Assembly (NCBI GenBank): GCA_020636505.1
Contig: JACJXR010000005.1
Coordinates: 1-64,000, forward strand
Source: Chitinophagales bacterium
GTDB lineage: Bacteria; Bacteroidota; Bacteroidia; Chitinophagales; Chitinophagaceae
DNA: 64,000 nt
Reading direction: 5' to 3'
Positions 1 to 9,203 of this stretch are shown piece after piece. The position numbers were made by a program, and so were the translations under genes. The notes below the pieces were generated by a model. The model saw only the letters and a program-made list of their open reading frames with translations. It ran no database searches and was not told the origin of the DNA. Numbering within the stretch: position 1 is the stretch's first letter; each line of letters opens with the position of its first letter.

Positions 1-1105
1 CAACAACATGGTCGATAGGCACAAAACCCCAGTAGCGTGAATCAGAAGAGCGGTGCCTGTTGTCACCCATCATCCAGTAGTAGTCCATTTTGAAGGTGTA
101 GCTGCTTGCTTCTGCACCATTGATGAAGAATTTACTGTCGCGTTCTTCAAAATCATTGTCCTCATATATATCTATGATACGGCGATACAATGCTATATTC
201 TGCGGCGTTAACTGTACCGTAGCCCCTTCTTTAGGTATGGATATAGGGCCGTAGTTGTCTTTGTTCCACTTGAAATTGACCGTATCGGCTGGGAATACCC
301 ATGCTTCCGGGCTGCTAGGAATATATCCTTTAGGATCGTTGTATGGCTCCAGAGAAACAACACCGGGCTGTTTTTTCATCAGTTCCAGATCTTCATTCTG
401 AAGCGTATATAAATATTGATTGCCACCGATGAACATCGGAGATTCTATTTCGTTTTCTTCAAGGAAATCGTTCGAGATACCGGGTCCATTCGTTATGACA
501 CGGTAAGTGCTCTGAGCATGAGGAAACAGCTTCCCTTTCTTGTCATTTATGTACACCACTCCGTTTCTTACTTCCAGCTTATCGCCGGCTATACCCACAC
601 AACGTTTGATGTAGTTCTCCTTCTTATCTATCGGCCTTGTGATAATGGTGTTCAGCCCTAATATGGTTTGACGGCCATATTGTCTCACCAATGCATAATA
701 ATCTCTGTCAGGTGCTTCCTCCACAACAGTATCTCCATTGGGGAAGTTGAACACGACGATGTCATTGCGCTTTACTTTACCGAAACCGGGTAAACGCTTA
801 TAACCCCACTGAACAGCATCTGTATATGATTTACCTCCGAAAATAGGCATTGTATTATGAACCAACGGTATGGCTATCGGGGTGTTTGGTATACGTGGAC
901 CATATGCCACTTTGCTTACAAACAGATAGTCGTTCACCAACATGCTACCCTCCATGGAACCGGTAGGAATGGTGTATGCTTCTATGAAAAAAGTACGGAT
1001 GATAGTGGCTGCGACAATGGCGAAAATACCGGCATCCAACCATTCACGTAGGGCGGATTTCTTTTTCTTATTACTGTCTTTCTTTCTCCAGAATGCCAAT
1101 CGCAT
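1..1105 (-). CDS. lepB: Signal peptidase I (partial, C-terminal end off window)
   Basis: Membrane-bound leader peptidase that cleaves Sec signal peptides. The minus strand reads through to the left edge without a stop, so the C-terminus is missing. After a basic start (KKDSNKKKKS) comes one membrane segment (AGIFAIVAATIIRTFFIEAY). The serine motif PTGSMEGSM follows, then the catalytic-lysine region ENYIKRCVGIAGD and the downstream MGDNRHRSSDSRYWG box. All three are diagnostic of S26 peptidases. A large insertion between the Lys and GDN boxes fits the long Bacteroidota form. The ATG at 1105 (MRLAFWRKKD) is preferred. The frame is open up to ATGs at 1153 and 1174, so a longer N-terminus with a second hydrophobic stretch is possible. 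It is divergent from kmo. Confidence 0.93.
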   Translation of the reverse strand, partial: MRLAFWRKKDSNKKKKSALREWLDAGIFAIVAATIIRTFFIEAYTIPTGSMEGSMLVNDYLFVSKVAYGPRIPNTPIAIPLVHNTMPIFGGKSYTDAVQWGYKRLPGFGKVKRNDIVVFNFPNGDTVVEEAPDRDYYALVRQYGRQTILGLNTIITRPIDKKENYIKRCVGIAGDKLEVRNGVVYINDKKGKLFPHAQSTYRVITNGPGISNDFLEENEIESPMFIGGNQYLYTLQNEDLELMKKQPGVVSLEPYNDPKGYIPSSPEAWVFPADTVNFKWNKDNYGPISIPKEGATVQLTPQNIALYRRIIDIYEDNDFEERDSKFFINGAEASSYTFKMDYYWMMGDNRHRSSDSRYWGFVPIDHVV

Positions 1106-1269
1106 AGGTGTTGTAATATATGTGAGCACCAAAAGTAATAACTTCCGCCGCATTTTAAGGACGTAGCAATACATATGAAACTAATTTTAACAATAAGGTT
1201 TCTTAAAACATGAACACCCCGTTTTACTGAATACTTTAGTATTTTGTCGCTCCAAAAACAGCAAATCTT

Positions 1270-2643
1270 ATGGCTCGTAACATAACAATACTGGGGGCAG
1301 GGCTTGTAGGCTCTTTATTGGCGATCTTATTGAAGAAACGTGGACATGAAGTGACGGTGTACGAACGTCGTCCCGATATGCGTGGCTTGAACATGTCTGC
1401 CGGTAAATCCATCAACCTGGCGATGAGCCACCGCGGATGGAAGGCTCTTGACTTGGCGGGATTGAGAAAAGACATCGAAGACTTAGCCATACCCATGTAC
1501 GGACGTTACCTGCATCAGGAAGACGGCAACAACACTTTTCAACAATACGGCACGAACAAAGAAGCCATATACTCCGTAAGCCGTGGTGAACTAAACAAAA
1601 AACTGATGACACTTGCAGAAGAGCATGGTGTCACCATCAACTTTGAGCACCGTTGCAGCTCTGTGGATGTAGAGAATAATATTTTGCATCTTGACTTACC
1701 TGATGGAAGCAGTAAAACCGTTGAGGCGGATTTGATATTCGGAGCAGACGGTGCACACTCCGCACTACGCAACAGTTATGTGCGTATGGACAGGGTGGAT
1801 GCACAACATTTTTACCTAAAGCACGGATATAAAGAACTGAGCATACCTCCTGATGAAAACGGCAACCTGCAAATAGAAGAGAATGGTCTGCACATATGGC
1901 CACGTAGAAACTTCATGATGATTGCACTGCCGAACACAGATGGCAACTTCACTTGTACATTGTTCCTACCTTTTGAGGGCGAATTATCATTCGAAACGTT
2001 GAAGACGGAAGAGCAAGTACAAAAGTTCTTCAACGAACAGTTTCCTGATGCGGTACCTAAAATGCCGACATTGATGGAAGACTTCTTCGGCAATCCGACT
2101 TCATCTCTCATCACAACATTTGTGGCGCCATGGCACTACAAGAACAAAAGTGCCTTGATAGGTGATGCCGCACACGCCATTGTACCGTTTTACGGGCAAG
2201 GTATGAATGCAGGTTTTGAAGATTGTACCATACTTGCAGGACTACTGGATAAGCACGGAGATGATTGGGACACAATACTTGAAGTGTACGACCAAATGCG
2301 CAAACCCAACGGAGACGCCGTTGCCAATCTTGCATTGAAGAACTTCGTGGAAATGCGCGATAAGGTTGCAGACAAAGATTTCCTCGAACGCAAGAAAATA
2401 GAAAAAGAGCTACACAGGCTTTATCCGAAAGAGTTCATTTCCGTATACGAAATGGTATCGTTCAGCCATATACCTTACAGTACTGCACAAAGCTGTATAG
2501 ATGCGCAAGACAAGCTTTTACAAGAAATAATGTCGGATGGTGACTTCTTTGAGAATATCAAACAAGACGCTTACAAAACAAAACTTGACAGCTCGGTAAC
2601 AACTTACTACCAATCGATAAAGGACTTGGACTTTGGCGGCTAA
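1270..2643 (+). CDS. kmo: Kynurenine 3-monooxygenase
   Basis: FAD-dependent hydroxylase converting L-kynurenine to 3-hydroxykynurenine with NADPH and O2. The 457 residues match the usual length. The Rossmann dinucleotide motif GAGLVG is at residues 9-14, followed by an acidic ribose-binding end (VYERR). The second FAD motif, GDAAHAIVPFYGQGMNAGFEDC, lies around residues 298-319; its P-F-Y-GQGMNAGFED core is typical of KMO rather than other aromatic hydroxylases. The 3' end overlaps recJ by 11 nt. Other kynurenine-pathway candidates (ALDH, RidA) lie about 55 kb away, near 57.3-59.5 kb. Assignment within the aromatic hydroxylase superfamily is fairly secure. Confidence 0.9.
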   Translation: MARNITILGAGLVGSLLAILLKKRGHEVTVYERRPDMRGLNMSAGKSINLAMSHRGWKALDLAGLRKDIEDLAIPMYGRYLHQEDGNNTFQQYGTNKEAIYSVSRGELNKKLMTLAEEHGVTINFEHRCSSVDVENNILHLDLPDGSSKTVEADLIFGADGAHSALRNSYVRMDRVDAQHFYLKHGYKELSIPPDENGNLQIEENGLHIWPRRNFMMIALPNTDGNFTCTLFLPFEGELSFETLKTEEQVQKFFNEQFPDAVPKMPTLMEDFFGNPTSSLITTFVAPWHYKNKSALIGDAAHAIVPFYGQGMNAGFEDCTILAGLLDKHGDDWDTILEVYDQMRKPNGDAVANLALKNFVEMRDKVADKDFLERKKIEKELHRLYPKEFISVYEMVSFSHIPYSTAQSCIDAQDKLLQEIMSDGDFFENIKQDAYKTKLDSSVTTYYQSIKDLDFGG

Positions 2644-4348
2644 GGTTGATAAAAGGTGGACCATAAAGCCCGCAGATGAGCAAGAGGTGGAACACCTGCA
2701 CAGCGCTTTGCGTATTCATCCTTCGCTATGTCGCTTATTGATAGTTCGAGGTATTAAAGACTTTGAAACCGCTCGAACATTCTTCCGACCTGAACTATCG
2801 CAACTGAACGATCCTTTTTTGATGAAGGACATGCAAAAAGCAGTAGACCGGATAAGTCAAGCAAAAGATCAAGAAGAAAAAATACTGATATACGGAGATT
2901 ACGATGTGGACGGCACTACTGCCGTTGCAGGTATGTACTCCTTCCTCCGCAGTCAATACACCGGAGACATAGGGTTTTATATACCACACCGATACAGAGA
3001 AGGCTACGGTATTTCCAAAGCAGGGATTGACCATGCGAAAGAGCATGGATATACCCTGATGATAACTTTGGACTGTGGTATAAAATCCGTGGAACTGATC
3101 ACTTACGCCAACTCTTTGGGTATAGACGTGATAGTATGCGACCACCACACACCCGATGCTGTTTTACCACCCGCACTTGCAATTCTCAACCCCAAACAAC
3201 TCGATTGCAACTATCCGTACAAAGAACTGAGCGGGTGTGGCATCGGTTTCAAATTGATATCCGGTTTATGCAAGCATTGGCAGCTACCGGAAGAAACCGC
3301 CTATGACTACTTGGACTTGGTGGCAATAAGCATTGCGGCAGATATTGTACCCATAGACGGAGAGAATCGTGTATTGACCCACTTCGGACTGAAGAAGGTA
3401 AATGAGAACCCATCGCCCGGCATCAAAGCACTGAAAGAACTTGCGGAAGTGACAAAAGAGCTATCCGTATCGGATCTTGTGTTTGTAATAGGACCAAGGG
3501 TAAATGCCGCAGGCAGAATGGATGATGCCAAGAAAGCCGTGGAGCTTTTTATTGAAGAAGATGCAGCCAAGACTTTGGAGTTGAGCGAGGCTTTACATTT
3601 AGACAATGCGGAACGTAAAGAAATAGACAAGGATACAACCGAAGAAGCGCTGTCAATAATAGATGAAGATGAACTGTTGCAACAGCGCAAAACAACGGTT
3701 TTGTATCGTCCACACTGGCATAAAGGTGTTGTAGGTATTGTAGCATCAAGATTGATAGACCATTATTACCGCCCCACCATCATACTTACAGAATCAAACG
3801 ATAAAGTAACGGGCTCTGCTCGTTCGGTGAACGGGTTCAACATATACGATGCCATACACGAATGCCGCGACTTACTGGAAAATTACGGCGGGCACTTCTA
3901 TGCCGCAGGTATGACCATGAATACAAACAATGTAGATGCCTTTATCAGTAGATTTGAATCCGTGGTGTCCAATACGATCACACCTGACCTGCTCGTACCT
4001 GAAATAGAAATAGATGCGGAGATAAAATTGGCAGACATCAAGCAGCCGTTTTACAATATCATCAAACAGTTTGAGCCATTCGGCCCCAACAACCTACGTC
4101 CTGTATTTCTCACACGTTATGTGTTCGACTATAAGGGTTATACAAGAATCGTAAAGGAACAGCACATCAGATTTGTGGTTCATCAACACGGCGGACTTGT
4201 TTTGGATGGTATAGGCTTCGGTTTGGCTAATAAGTACCACGTTGTTTCTCAAGGCCCATTCGATATAGTGTACACACTGGATGAGAACGAATACAACGGC
4301 AGAACCACACTGCAAATGAAAGTCATCGACATCAGGCCTGCGCAATAA
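2633..4348 (+). CDS. recJ: Single-stranded-DNA-specific exonuclease RecJ
   Basis: 5'-3' ssDNA exonuclease of recombinational and mismatch repair. The DHH phosphoesterase core shows YGDYDVDGTTAV near residue 86 and CDHHTPD near residue 168. The DHHA1 motif GGHFYAAG is near residue 418, followed by the C-terminal OB-type domain. The 571 residues are full length. The start is unusual: the frame is closed by a TAA at 2618-2620, and the only initiator that keeps the conserved KRW N-terminus is TTG at 2633, inside the end of kmo (11-nt overlap). Translation may be coupled to kmo. A hairpin terminator follows. Confidence 0.95.
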   Translation: MAAKVDKRWTIKPADEQEVEHLHSALRIHPSLCRLLIVRGIKDFETARTFFRPELSQLNDPFLMKDMQKAVDRISQAKDQEEKILIYGDYDVDGTTAVAGMYSFLRSQYTGDIGFYIPHRYREGYGISKAGIDHAKEHGYTLMITLDCGIKSVELITYANSLGIDVIVCDHHTPDAVLPPALAILNPKQLDCNYPYKELSGCGIGFKLISGLCKHWQLPEETAYDYLDLVAISIAADIVPIDGENRVLTHFGLKKVNENPSPGIKALKELAEVTKELSVSDLVFVIGPRVNAAGRMDDAKKAVELFIEEDAAKTLELSEALHLDNAERKEIDKDTTEEALSIIDEDELLQQRKTTVLYRPHWHKGVVGIVASRLIDHYYRPTIILTESNDKVTGSARSVNGFNIYDAIHECRDLLENYGGHFYAAGMTMNTNNVDAFISRFESVVSNTITPDLLVPEIEIDAEIKLADIKQPFYNIIKQFEPFGPNNLRPVFLTRYVFDYKGYTRIVKEQHIRFVVHQHGGLVLDGIGFGLANKYHVVSQGPFDIVYTLDENEYNGRTTLQMKVIDIRPAQ

Positions 4349-4378
4349 AAAAGCCTTACCATCAGGCAAGGCTCTTAT
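4346..4378. terminator. Hairpin terminator between recJ and the PfkB kinase gene
   Basis: AGCCTT (4352-4357) pairs with AAGGCT (4368-4373), flanked by an A-run on the left and T-rich sequence on the right. It lies between convergent stops, so it can act in both directions. Confidence 0.65.
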
Positions 4379-4395
4379 TCAAATCGTTAATTTAC

Positions 4396-5319
4396 TTAAA
4401 CTATATCTATATCGAAGTTCACCAACTCGATAAACTCATCGATACGTGCTTCTATATCCTTACGCTCTATTTCTTGAAGTCTGTTTGGACCAAACTTCTC
4501 CACACAGAACGAAGCCATTGCAGAGCCGATGATTATCGCCGTCTTCATGTTTTGGAAAGAAATATCCTTGGTACGTGCTATATGCCCCATGAAGCCACCG
4601 GCAAAAGTATCGCCTGCACCTGTCGGGTCAAACACTTCCTCAAGCGGCAATGCCGGTGCAAAGAATACGTGCGTACCATGGAACAACAATGCACCATGCT
4701 CACCCTTCTTGATGATGACATATTTAGGACCCATTTCTTGGATCTTCAATGCCGCTTTCACCAATGAATATTCACCACTCAATTCACGAGCTTCACTGTC
4801 GTTCACCATCAACACATCTATCTTCTTCAACACTGCTTTCAATCCATCAAGTGCTATCTCCATCCAGAAGTTCATAGTATCCAACACTATAAGTTTTGGG
4901 CGGTTCTTCATTTGGTTGATTACCTGCATTTGCACATCAGGTGTCAGGTTACCCAAGAAAAGGAATTCCGTATCCTGATAGCTGTCCGGTATCTGCGGGT
5001 TAAATTGTTCCAATACATTCAGCTCCGTAGCCAAAGTATCGCGAGTGTTCATATCCATGTGATAGCGGCCGCTCCAGAAGAAGCTCTTACCGTCTTTTAC
5101 CACTTCCACGCCTTCAAACTGTACACCACGAGCTTCCAGCTTTTTTATTTCATCTTCAGGAAAATCTCCACCGATGATGGAAACCTGCTTGATGGGCTTC
5201 GTAAAGTTGGAAGCCGCCCATGCGGCATAAGTTGCGGAACCACCTATAATACGGTCTACTTTTCCAAATGGTGTTTCAAGAGCATCGAAGGCCATTGAGC
5301 CTACTATCATTAAAGACAT
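4396..5319 (-). CDS. PfkB/ribokinase-family sugar kinase
   Basis: ATP-dependent carbohydrate or nucleoside kinase. The 307 residues carry the N-terminal GGSATYAA substrate-binding motif (about residues 26-33) and the C-terminal signature DPTGAGDTFAGG. Its catalytic Asp is near residue 237 in the GAGD anion hole. The substrate cannot be read from sequence; adenosine- or ribokinase-like sugars are possible. The gene is monocistronic, with a good promoter 22 nt upstream of the ATG, and is divergent from the nucleotidyltransferase gene. Confidence 0.85.
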   Translation of the reverse strand: MSLMIVGSMAFDALETPFGKVDRIIGGSATYAAWAASNFTKPIKQVSIIGGDFPEDEIKKLEARGVQFEGVEVVKDGKSFFWSGRYHMDMNTRDTLATELNVLEQFNPQIPDSYQDTEFLFLGNLTPDVQMQVINQMKNRPKLIVLDTMNFWMEIALDGLKAVLKKIDVLMVNDSEARELSGEYSLVKAALKIQEMGPKYVIIKKGEHGALLFHGTHVFFAPALPLEEVFDPTGAGDTFAGGFMGHIARTKDISFQNMKTAIIIGSAMASFCVEKFGPNRLQEIERKDIEARIDEFIELVNFDIDIV

Positions 5320-5341
5320 ATTGAACTGTTTTTTGCGGGAA

Positions 5342-5349
5342 CAAAGGTA
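5342..5349 (-). promoter_or_regulatory. -7 element TACCTTTG for the PfkB kinase gene
   Basis: Exact match to the Bacteroidota TAnnTTTG consensus on the minus strand, 22 nt before the ATG at 5319. The -33 element is not clear. Confidence 0.6.
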
Positions 5350-5420
5350 AACTTAATGACGCAATATGAAAATCTCTTCGATTAACAATACCGGAACAAT
5401 GCCTGTTTCCTCGTTTTCAG

Positions 5421-5428
5421 TACTTTAG
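5421..5428 (+). promoter_or_regulatory. -7-like element TACTTTAG, leaderless start
   Basis: One mismatch to TAnnTTTG, and only 5 nt before the ATG at 5434, so the message probably has almost no leader. The same TACTTTAG variant recurs at 1232-1239 (before kmo) and at 59577-59584. Confidence 0.5.
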
Positions 5429-5433
5429 CACCT

Positions 5434-6147
5434 ATGAAGGCGATGCTTTTTGCAGCCGGGCTCGGCACACGATTGAAGCCCTTTACGGACAAACACCCCA
5501 AAGCACTGGCAAGGGTCAATGACACTACATTGCTGGAGCACAGCATCCGTTATCTGCAAAAACACGGTATAAACGATGTAGTAGTAAACGTACACCATTT
5601 CGCAGACCAGATAGAACAAGTACTGAATGAAAACAATGGCTTTGGGAGTAACATCACCATCTCCGACGAGCGAGACGAAGTATTGGAGACAGGTGGTGGA
5701 TTGAAAAAAGCCGCACCTCATTTCCAAAACGAAGAACTGTTTGTTGTGATGAATGTGGATGTGCTCACCAACCTCAACCTGAGCAAAGTGATGGATGCAC
5801 ACAAGCAGTCCAAAGCAATGGCAACATTGGCTGTTATGGAACGAGAGTCTTCAAGGCATTTGTTGTTTGACAAAACGATGAACCTATGCGGTTGGCGCAA
5901 CAACAAAACAGGCGAAGAGAAAATGGCTAAAGAAGCGTCTGCTCTAAAGCCTTTTGCATTTACAGGTATTCATGTACTGTCGCCACAAATATTGGATATG
6001 CCATTTGAAGGCAAGTTCTCCATCATTGATGTGTACTTGCATTTCGCAAAAACAAGTACCATAAAAGGCTACGATCATACCGGCGACTTGTTCTTGGACG
6101 TAGGCAAGCCCGAAACATTGGCGAAAGCAGCAGAGTTGTTCCAATAA
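5434..6147 (+). CDS. Sugar-1-phosphate nucleotidyltransferase (MurU/RmlA-like)
   Basis: Transfers an NMP to a sugar 1-phosphate. The N-terminal nucleotide-binding signature AAGLGTRLKPFTDKHPKAL spans residues 7-25. The metal-binding Asp region is VMNVDVL, near residue 107. The 237 residues fit the short MurU / mannose-1-phosphate guanylyltransferase-like group, which lacks the C-terminal hexapeptide domain. MurU normally works with the kinase AmgK in cell-wall sugar recycling. No such kinase is adjacent here (the divergent neighbour is a PfkB kinase), so the substrate is open. Confidence 0.82.
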   Translation: MKAMLFAAGLGTRLKPFTDKHPKALARVNDTTLLEHSIRYLQKHGINDVVVNVHHFADQIEQVLNENNGFGSNITISDERDEVLETGGGLKKAAPHFQNEELFVVMNVDVLTNLNLSKVMDAHKQSKAMATLAVMERESSRHLLFDKTMNLCGWRNNKTGEEKMAKEASALKPFAFTGIHVLSPQILDMPFEGKFSIIDVYLHFAKTSTIKGYDHTGDLFLDVGKPETLAKAAELFQ

Positions 6148-6193
6148 AGAAAGGCCCAGCAAGCGGAGCCGTCAATATTATTCTTGGATATGA

Positions 6194-7912
6194 TTAAGCC
6201 ACACCCATTTCTTCCAATCGCTCTTTCATGAAGTTGCCTAACTCCGATACATAAGCTGGGGAAAAATCCAACTTGATACCCGCAGCTTGGTACAACTCAG
6301 GCAGGGTCTTGGTATAGCCCAAGCTCAATGCCTTCATATAGTTATCCATAGCCTGCTCTTTATTATTCCTATACTGTCTCCACATGGCAATTGCTCCTAA
6401 CTGTGCTATACCGTATTCTATATAATAGAACGGTACTTCGTACAAGTGCAACTGACGTTGCCACATTACAGCACGGTAATCTTCAAAACCGCTCCAGTCA
6501 ACCAAGCCTGTAGAGAACTCGTTCAGGATGCTCATCCATGCTTCGGTTCTTTGCTCCACAGTATGTCCCGGGTTGGTATATATCCAGTGTTGGTATTTAT
6601 CTATGGTAGCTATCCACGGCAGTACGCTTATCACGCGCTCCATCTCTTCTACCTGCGCACGGTGCAACTCTTCTTTATCATTGAAGAACACATCCCAATG
6701 CTCGAAGGTGAATAACTCCATACTCATACTCGCCAACTCGGCTATCTCCATCGGGTATTCCTTCAATGAGCTTAACTCCAGATCGTGAGAGAGGAATGAA
6801 TGTACAGCATGGCCACCCTCGTGCATCATAGTTATCACATCACCAATAGTTCCTGCTGCATTCATGAATATGAACGGCACTCCTGTCTCCGGCAATGGGC
6901 AATTATATCCTCCCGGTGCTTTACCTTTCCTGCTTTCTAAGTCAAGGCGATTCATTTCTTGCATGGTTTTCAAACAAGAACTGAAGTAAGGACGCAGTTT
7001 ATCAAACACCTGTACCGACTTATCAGAAAGTTCTGCACCTGTTTCAAAAGGTTGCAATGGTTCTTGACCAACAGGCTCCGCACTTGTATCCCAAGGGCGC
7101 ATTTTATCAAGTCCCAACTTCTTGCGGCGATACTCGCTGAGCATTTTGTTCAACGGCAGTATATGCTGCTTGATCGCTTCATGAAACTCATGGCAATCTT
7201 CAACAGCATAGTCGAAACGTCCCAATGCTTTGAATTTGTAATCTCTGAAATTGTCGAAACCTGCATTTTCAGCCACTTTTTGCCTGCCTGCCAACAACTT
7301 GTCGAACAATGTGTTCAACTCGTCTATATCCTGCATGCGACGTTCCGCCACTTTGCGGAATATGGTTTCACGCAATTCGCGGTCGGGCTTTTGTAAGAAC
7401 TTGGCCGCTTGTTGCAGAGTATATTCCTTACCCTCGTGCTCGATGGTCATCTTACCGGATATCACTCCGTACTGCTGTGCCAATACGCTCAACTCAGCCT
7501 GTATGGGCACATTCTCTTCACGATATAGCTCAACGGCATTTTTTACCGAACGTAGATATGGGAAGTAAACCGCCTTATCCAAGTCTGCCGTATATGGGCA
7601 GTCCAACAACTTCTTATTCAGGTCGAAGAAGTAAGGCTTCAACTTGGGTTCTATCTCCATCACAAAATAAGTGAAGGCCTCTTCGTACTCTTTGTTGGTG
7701 GTGTCCAAGGTCATTTTTATCTGACGCCATGCGGCATCTTCACCTATCACCGCTTCTACCTCGCTTACATCGTGCAACCACTTATCCAAAGCATCTTTAT
7801 CGTTCAGCTCCCTGTTTTTCAAGTCTTGCAGATAAGGTTCCAGAGATGCCCAATCAGTCAATTGATAATCTTCGGGTAAAAAGTTCCTTTTTATTTTTTC
7901 GATCATTGCCAT
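6194..7912 (-). CDS. M3-family oligoendopeptidase (PepF-like)
   Basis: Cytoplasmic zinc oligopeptidase that degrades short peptides. The zinc motif HEGGHAVH (HExxH) is near residue 363 of 572, preceded by the conserved GGYNCPLPETGVPFIFMNA region. There is no signal peptide. I chose ATG 7912 (MAMIEKIKRNFLPEDY) because the upstream ATG at 7936 falls inside the TACATTTG promoter box at 7934-7941. The substrate range of M3 peptidases is broad; the family is secure. Confidence 0.93.
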   Translation of the reverse strand: MAMIEKIKRNFLPEDYQLTDWASLEPYLQDLKNRELNDKDALDKWLHDVSEVEAVIGEDAAWRQIKMTLDTTNKEYEEAFTYFVMEIEPKLKPYFFDLNKKLLDCPYTADLDKAVYFPYLRSVKNAVELYREENVPIQAELSVLAQQYGVISGKMTIEHEGKEYTLQQAAKFLQKPDRELRETIFRKVAERRMQDIDELNTLFDKLLAGRQKVAENAGFDNFRDYKFKALGRFDYAVEDCHEFHEAIKQHILPLNKMLSEYRRKKLGLDKMRPWDTSAEPVGQEPLQPFETGAELSDKSVQVFDKLRPYFSSCLKTMQEMNRLDLESRKGKAPGGYNCPLPETGVPFIFMNAAGTIGDVITMMHEGGHAVHSFLSHDLELSSLKEYPMEIAELASMSMELFTFEHWDVFFNDKEELHRAQVEEMERVISVLPWIATIDKYQHWIYTNPGHTVEQRTEAWMSILNEFSTGLVDWSGFEDYRAVMWQRQLHLYEVPFYYIEYGIAQLGAIAMWRQYRNNKEQAMDNYMKALSLGYTKTLPELYQAAGIKLDFSPAYVSELGNFMKERLEEMGVA

Positions 7913-7933
7913 AATATCTTCCTTGTGAGGATG

Positions 7934-7941
7934 CAAATGTA
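7934..7941 (-). promoter_or_regulatory. -7 element TACATTTG for the M3 peptidase gene
   Basis: Exact TAnnTTTG match on the minus strand, 21 nt upstream of ATG 7912. Its position excludes the in-frame ATG at 7936 as the main start. Confidence 0.6.
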
Positions 7942-7977
7942 CATATCGTTATTTAAAGGAAATGGTAAATACATAAT

Positions 7978-8003
7978 AAACGCCCCGTGTACACGGGGCG
8001 TTT
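7978..8003 (-). terminator. Strong GC-rich hairpin terminator
   Basis: Perfect 13-bp inverted repeat (arms 7978-7990 and 7991-8003; core ACGCCCCG/CGGGGCGT). On the minus strand it ends in TTTATTA, just past the stop of the 8038-8451 gene. The same core stem recurs in the glnA terminator at 42945-42967. Confidence 0.8.
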
Positions 8004-8037
8004 CAATCGTTACGACAATCGGTAAAACTAATACTAT

Positions 8038-8451
8038 CTATTTGCTTGCCGTTGTTGGTATAGGGGTAACTATCATATCCGTTCCATTTATGGGCTGAGT
8101 GGCAGGCAGTTTTGTTTTTTCAACACTCACTGTCTCAGAGTAGGGCATGCTGCCGTCCATAGCCACTTTGGCCACTCTGTAGTAAGTATAATCCTGTCCT
8201 GCCAAGTCAACGCTGTAATCTGTCGGACGCATAGAGTTGGTTTTCGATGCCACTGTGGCTATCACCTTAAAGTCGTCCTTACTGTTGGCGGCTTCTATCC
8301 TGTAATGTCTTACGTTCACATTGTTGGTGGCGGTGAAGCGAAGCTCTGTTCTGTTATGCGCCTCGGCGAGTGTTACATTGTTAAACGCTCCTTGAGCAAA
8401 TGCGGTAAATACTGTGGTTACTGCTGCGATAAAAAGAATGATCGATTTCAT
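8038..8451 (-). CDS. Small secreted protein with a fibronectin-III-like domain
   Basis: Unknown function. The 137 residues start with a clear Sec signal peptide (MKSIILFIAAVTTVFTAFAQ). One beta-rich domain follows with the pattern TELRFTATNNVNVRHYRIEAA...YTYYRVAKVAMDG. This resembles the FN3-like modules that precede sorting domains in large T9SS proteins, but no sorting domain is present here. It may be a stand-alone secreted domain or a reduced cell-surface protein. The gene is monocistronic with a strong terminator. The fold assignment is inference from pattern only. Confidence 0.72.
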   Translation of the reverse strand: MKSIILFIAAVTTVFTAFAQGAFNNVTLAEAHNRTELRFTATNNVNVRHYRIEAANSKDDFKVIATVASKTNSMRPTDYSVDLAGQDYTYYRVAKVAMDGSMPYSETVSVEKTKLPATQPINGTDMIVTPIPTTASK

Positions 8452-8703
8452 AATACTATTTTTTAAATGAGGTTATTGTTTCGTTTTTCGTTGATACAAA
8501 GGTGCGACGAGCCAAGAGCCTTTTGTTCCGTACTATCTCCAAAAAACGACCGTATTATCACCGATGGGGCGGACCGTGAAAACACCCAAAATGAGCAGGC
8601 AAGGAATTGTCAACCGTGTTTTCACGGTGTTACTTAAGTATTAACACCTTATGATTTACGATAATATATAATTATATTAGAGCTCACTTAAATATTAACT
8701 ATT
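8452..8703. other. Divergent intergenic region with nested inverted repeats
   Basis: 252 bp between the secreted-protein gene (-) and the signalling operon (+). ACCGTGAAAACAC (8573-8585) pairs with GTGTTTTCACGGT (8616-8628). The second copy is itself a hairpin (ACCGTG-TTTT-CACGGT, 8613-8628). GGTGTTA (8626-8632) pairs with TAACACC (8642-8648). These are candidate operators or RNA structure; no coding sequence is seen. Confidence 0.6.
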
Positions 8704-9198
8704 ATGAAACGGACACTCATTGCACTGACGGCTATACTGTTTTTAGCCGCCTGCCAACAAAAAACCGAAGAAGCAAAAACGGATAATGAAGTATCCACAA
8801 CAATGAATGAAGAAGGAGGAGTAAACCCTGCTCTTCAAGAAGCATTGATACCCGAACAAGAAGGTAATAACATGATACAGGCTTATCATGATTACCTCAT
8901 CAATAATGAAGGAATCTCTAGAGAAGACCTTCAAGAAAAGCATTTGTCTTTTCTTATCAATGCAGAAGCATTGAGAAGTTATCTCAATGACAACCCAACT
9001 TATACTGATATGGTTTTTTACCTGGCTATGGATGGTGAGCAAAAACTAACCTTAGTATATATAGGTGCTGAAAGAGACAGCATGAATGTTATAGTTGAGA
9101 AGCCATTTGTCGGGCCTGACGGAAGTAACTATCTTTTTGACAGAGCATATCCTTGTCCAACATGTGACAGGATAAGTGTGCATAATGGTAATCAGTAA
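8704..9198 (+). CDS. Lipoprotein of unknown function, first gene of a sensor operon
   Basis: 164 residues. The type II signal peptide ends in the lipobox LFLAAC (Cys near residue 17), so it should be membrane-anchored. An acidic low-complexity linker follows, then an alpha-helical stretch (NMIQAYHDYLINNEG...EALRSYLNDNP) and a C-terminal part ending in a CPTC motif (YPCPTCDR) that could bind metal or form a disulfide. I do not recognise the family. It lies 5 nt before a 7-TM protein gene, and a histidine kinase and response regulator follow. A periplasmic input or accessory role for that system is inference. Confidence 0.78.
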   Translation: MKRTLIALTAILFLAACQQKTEEAKTDNEVSTTMNEEGGVNPALQEALIPEQEGNNMIQAYHDYLINNEGISREDLQEKHLSFLINAEALRSYLNDNPTYTDMVFYLAMDGEQKLTLVYIGAERDSMNVIVEKPFVGPDGSNYLFDRAYPCPTCDRISVHNGNQ

Positions 9199-9203
9199 TT
9201 CTG

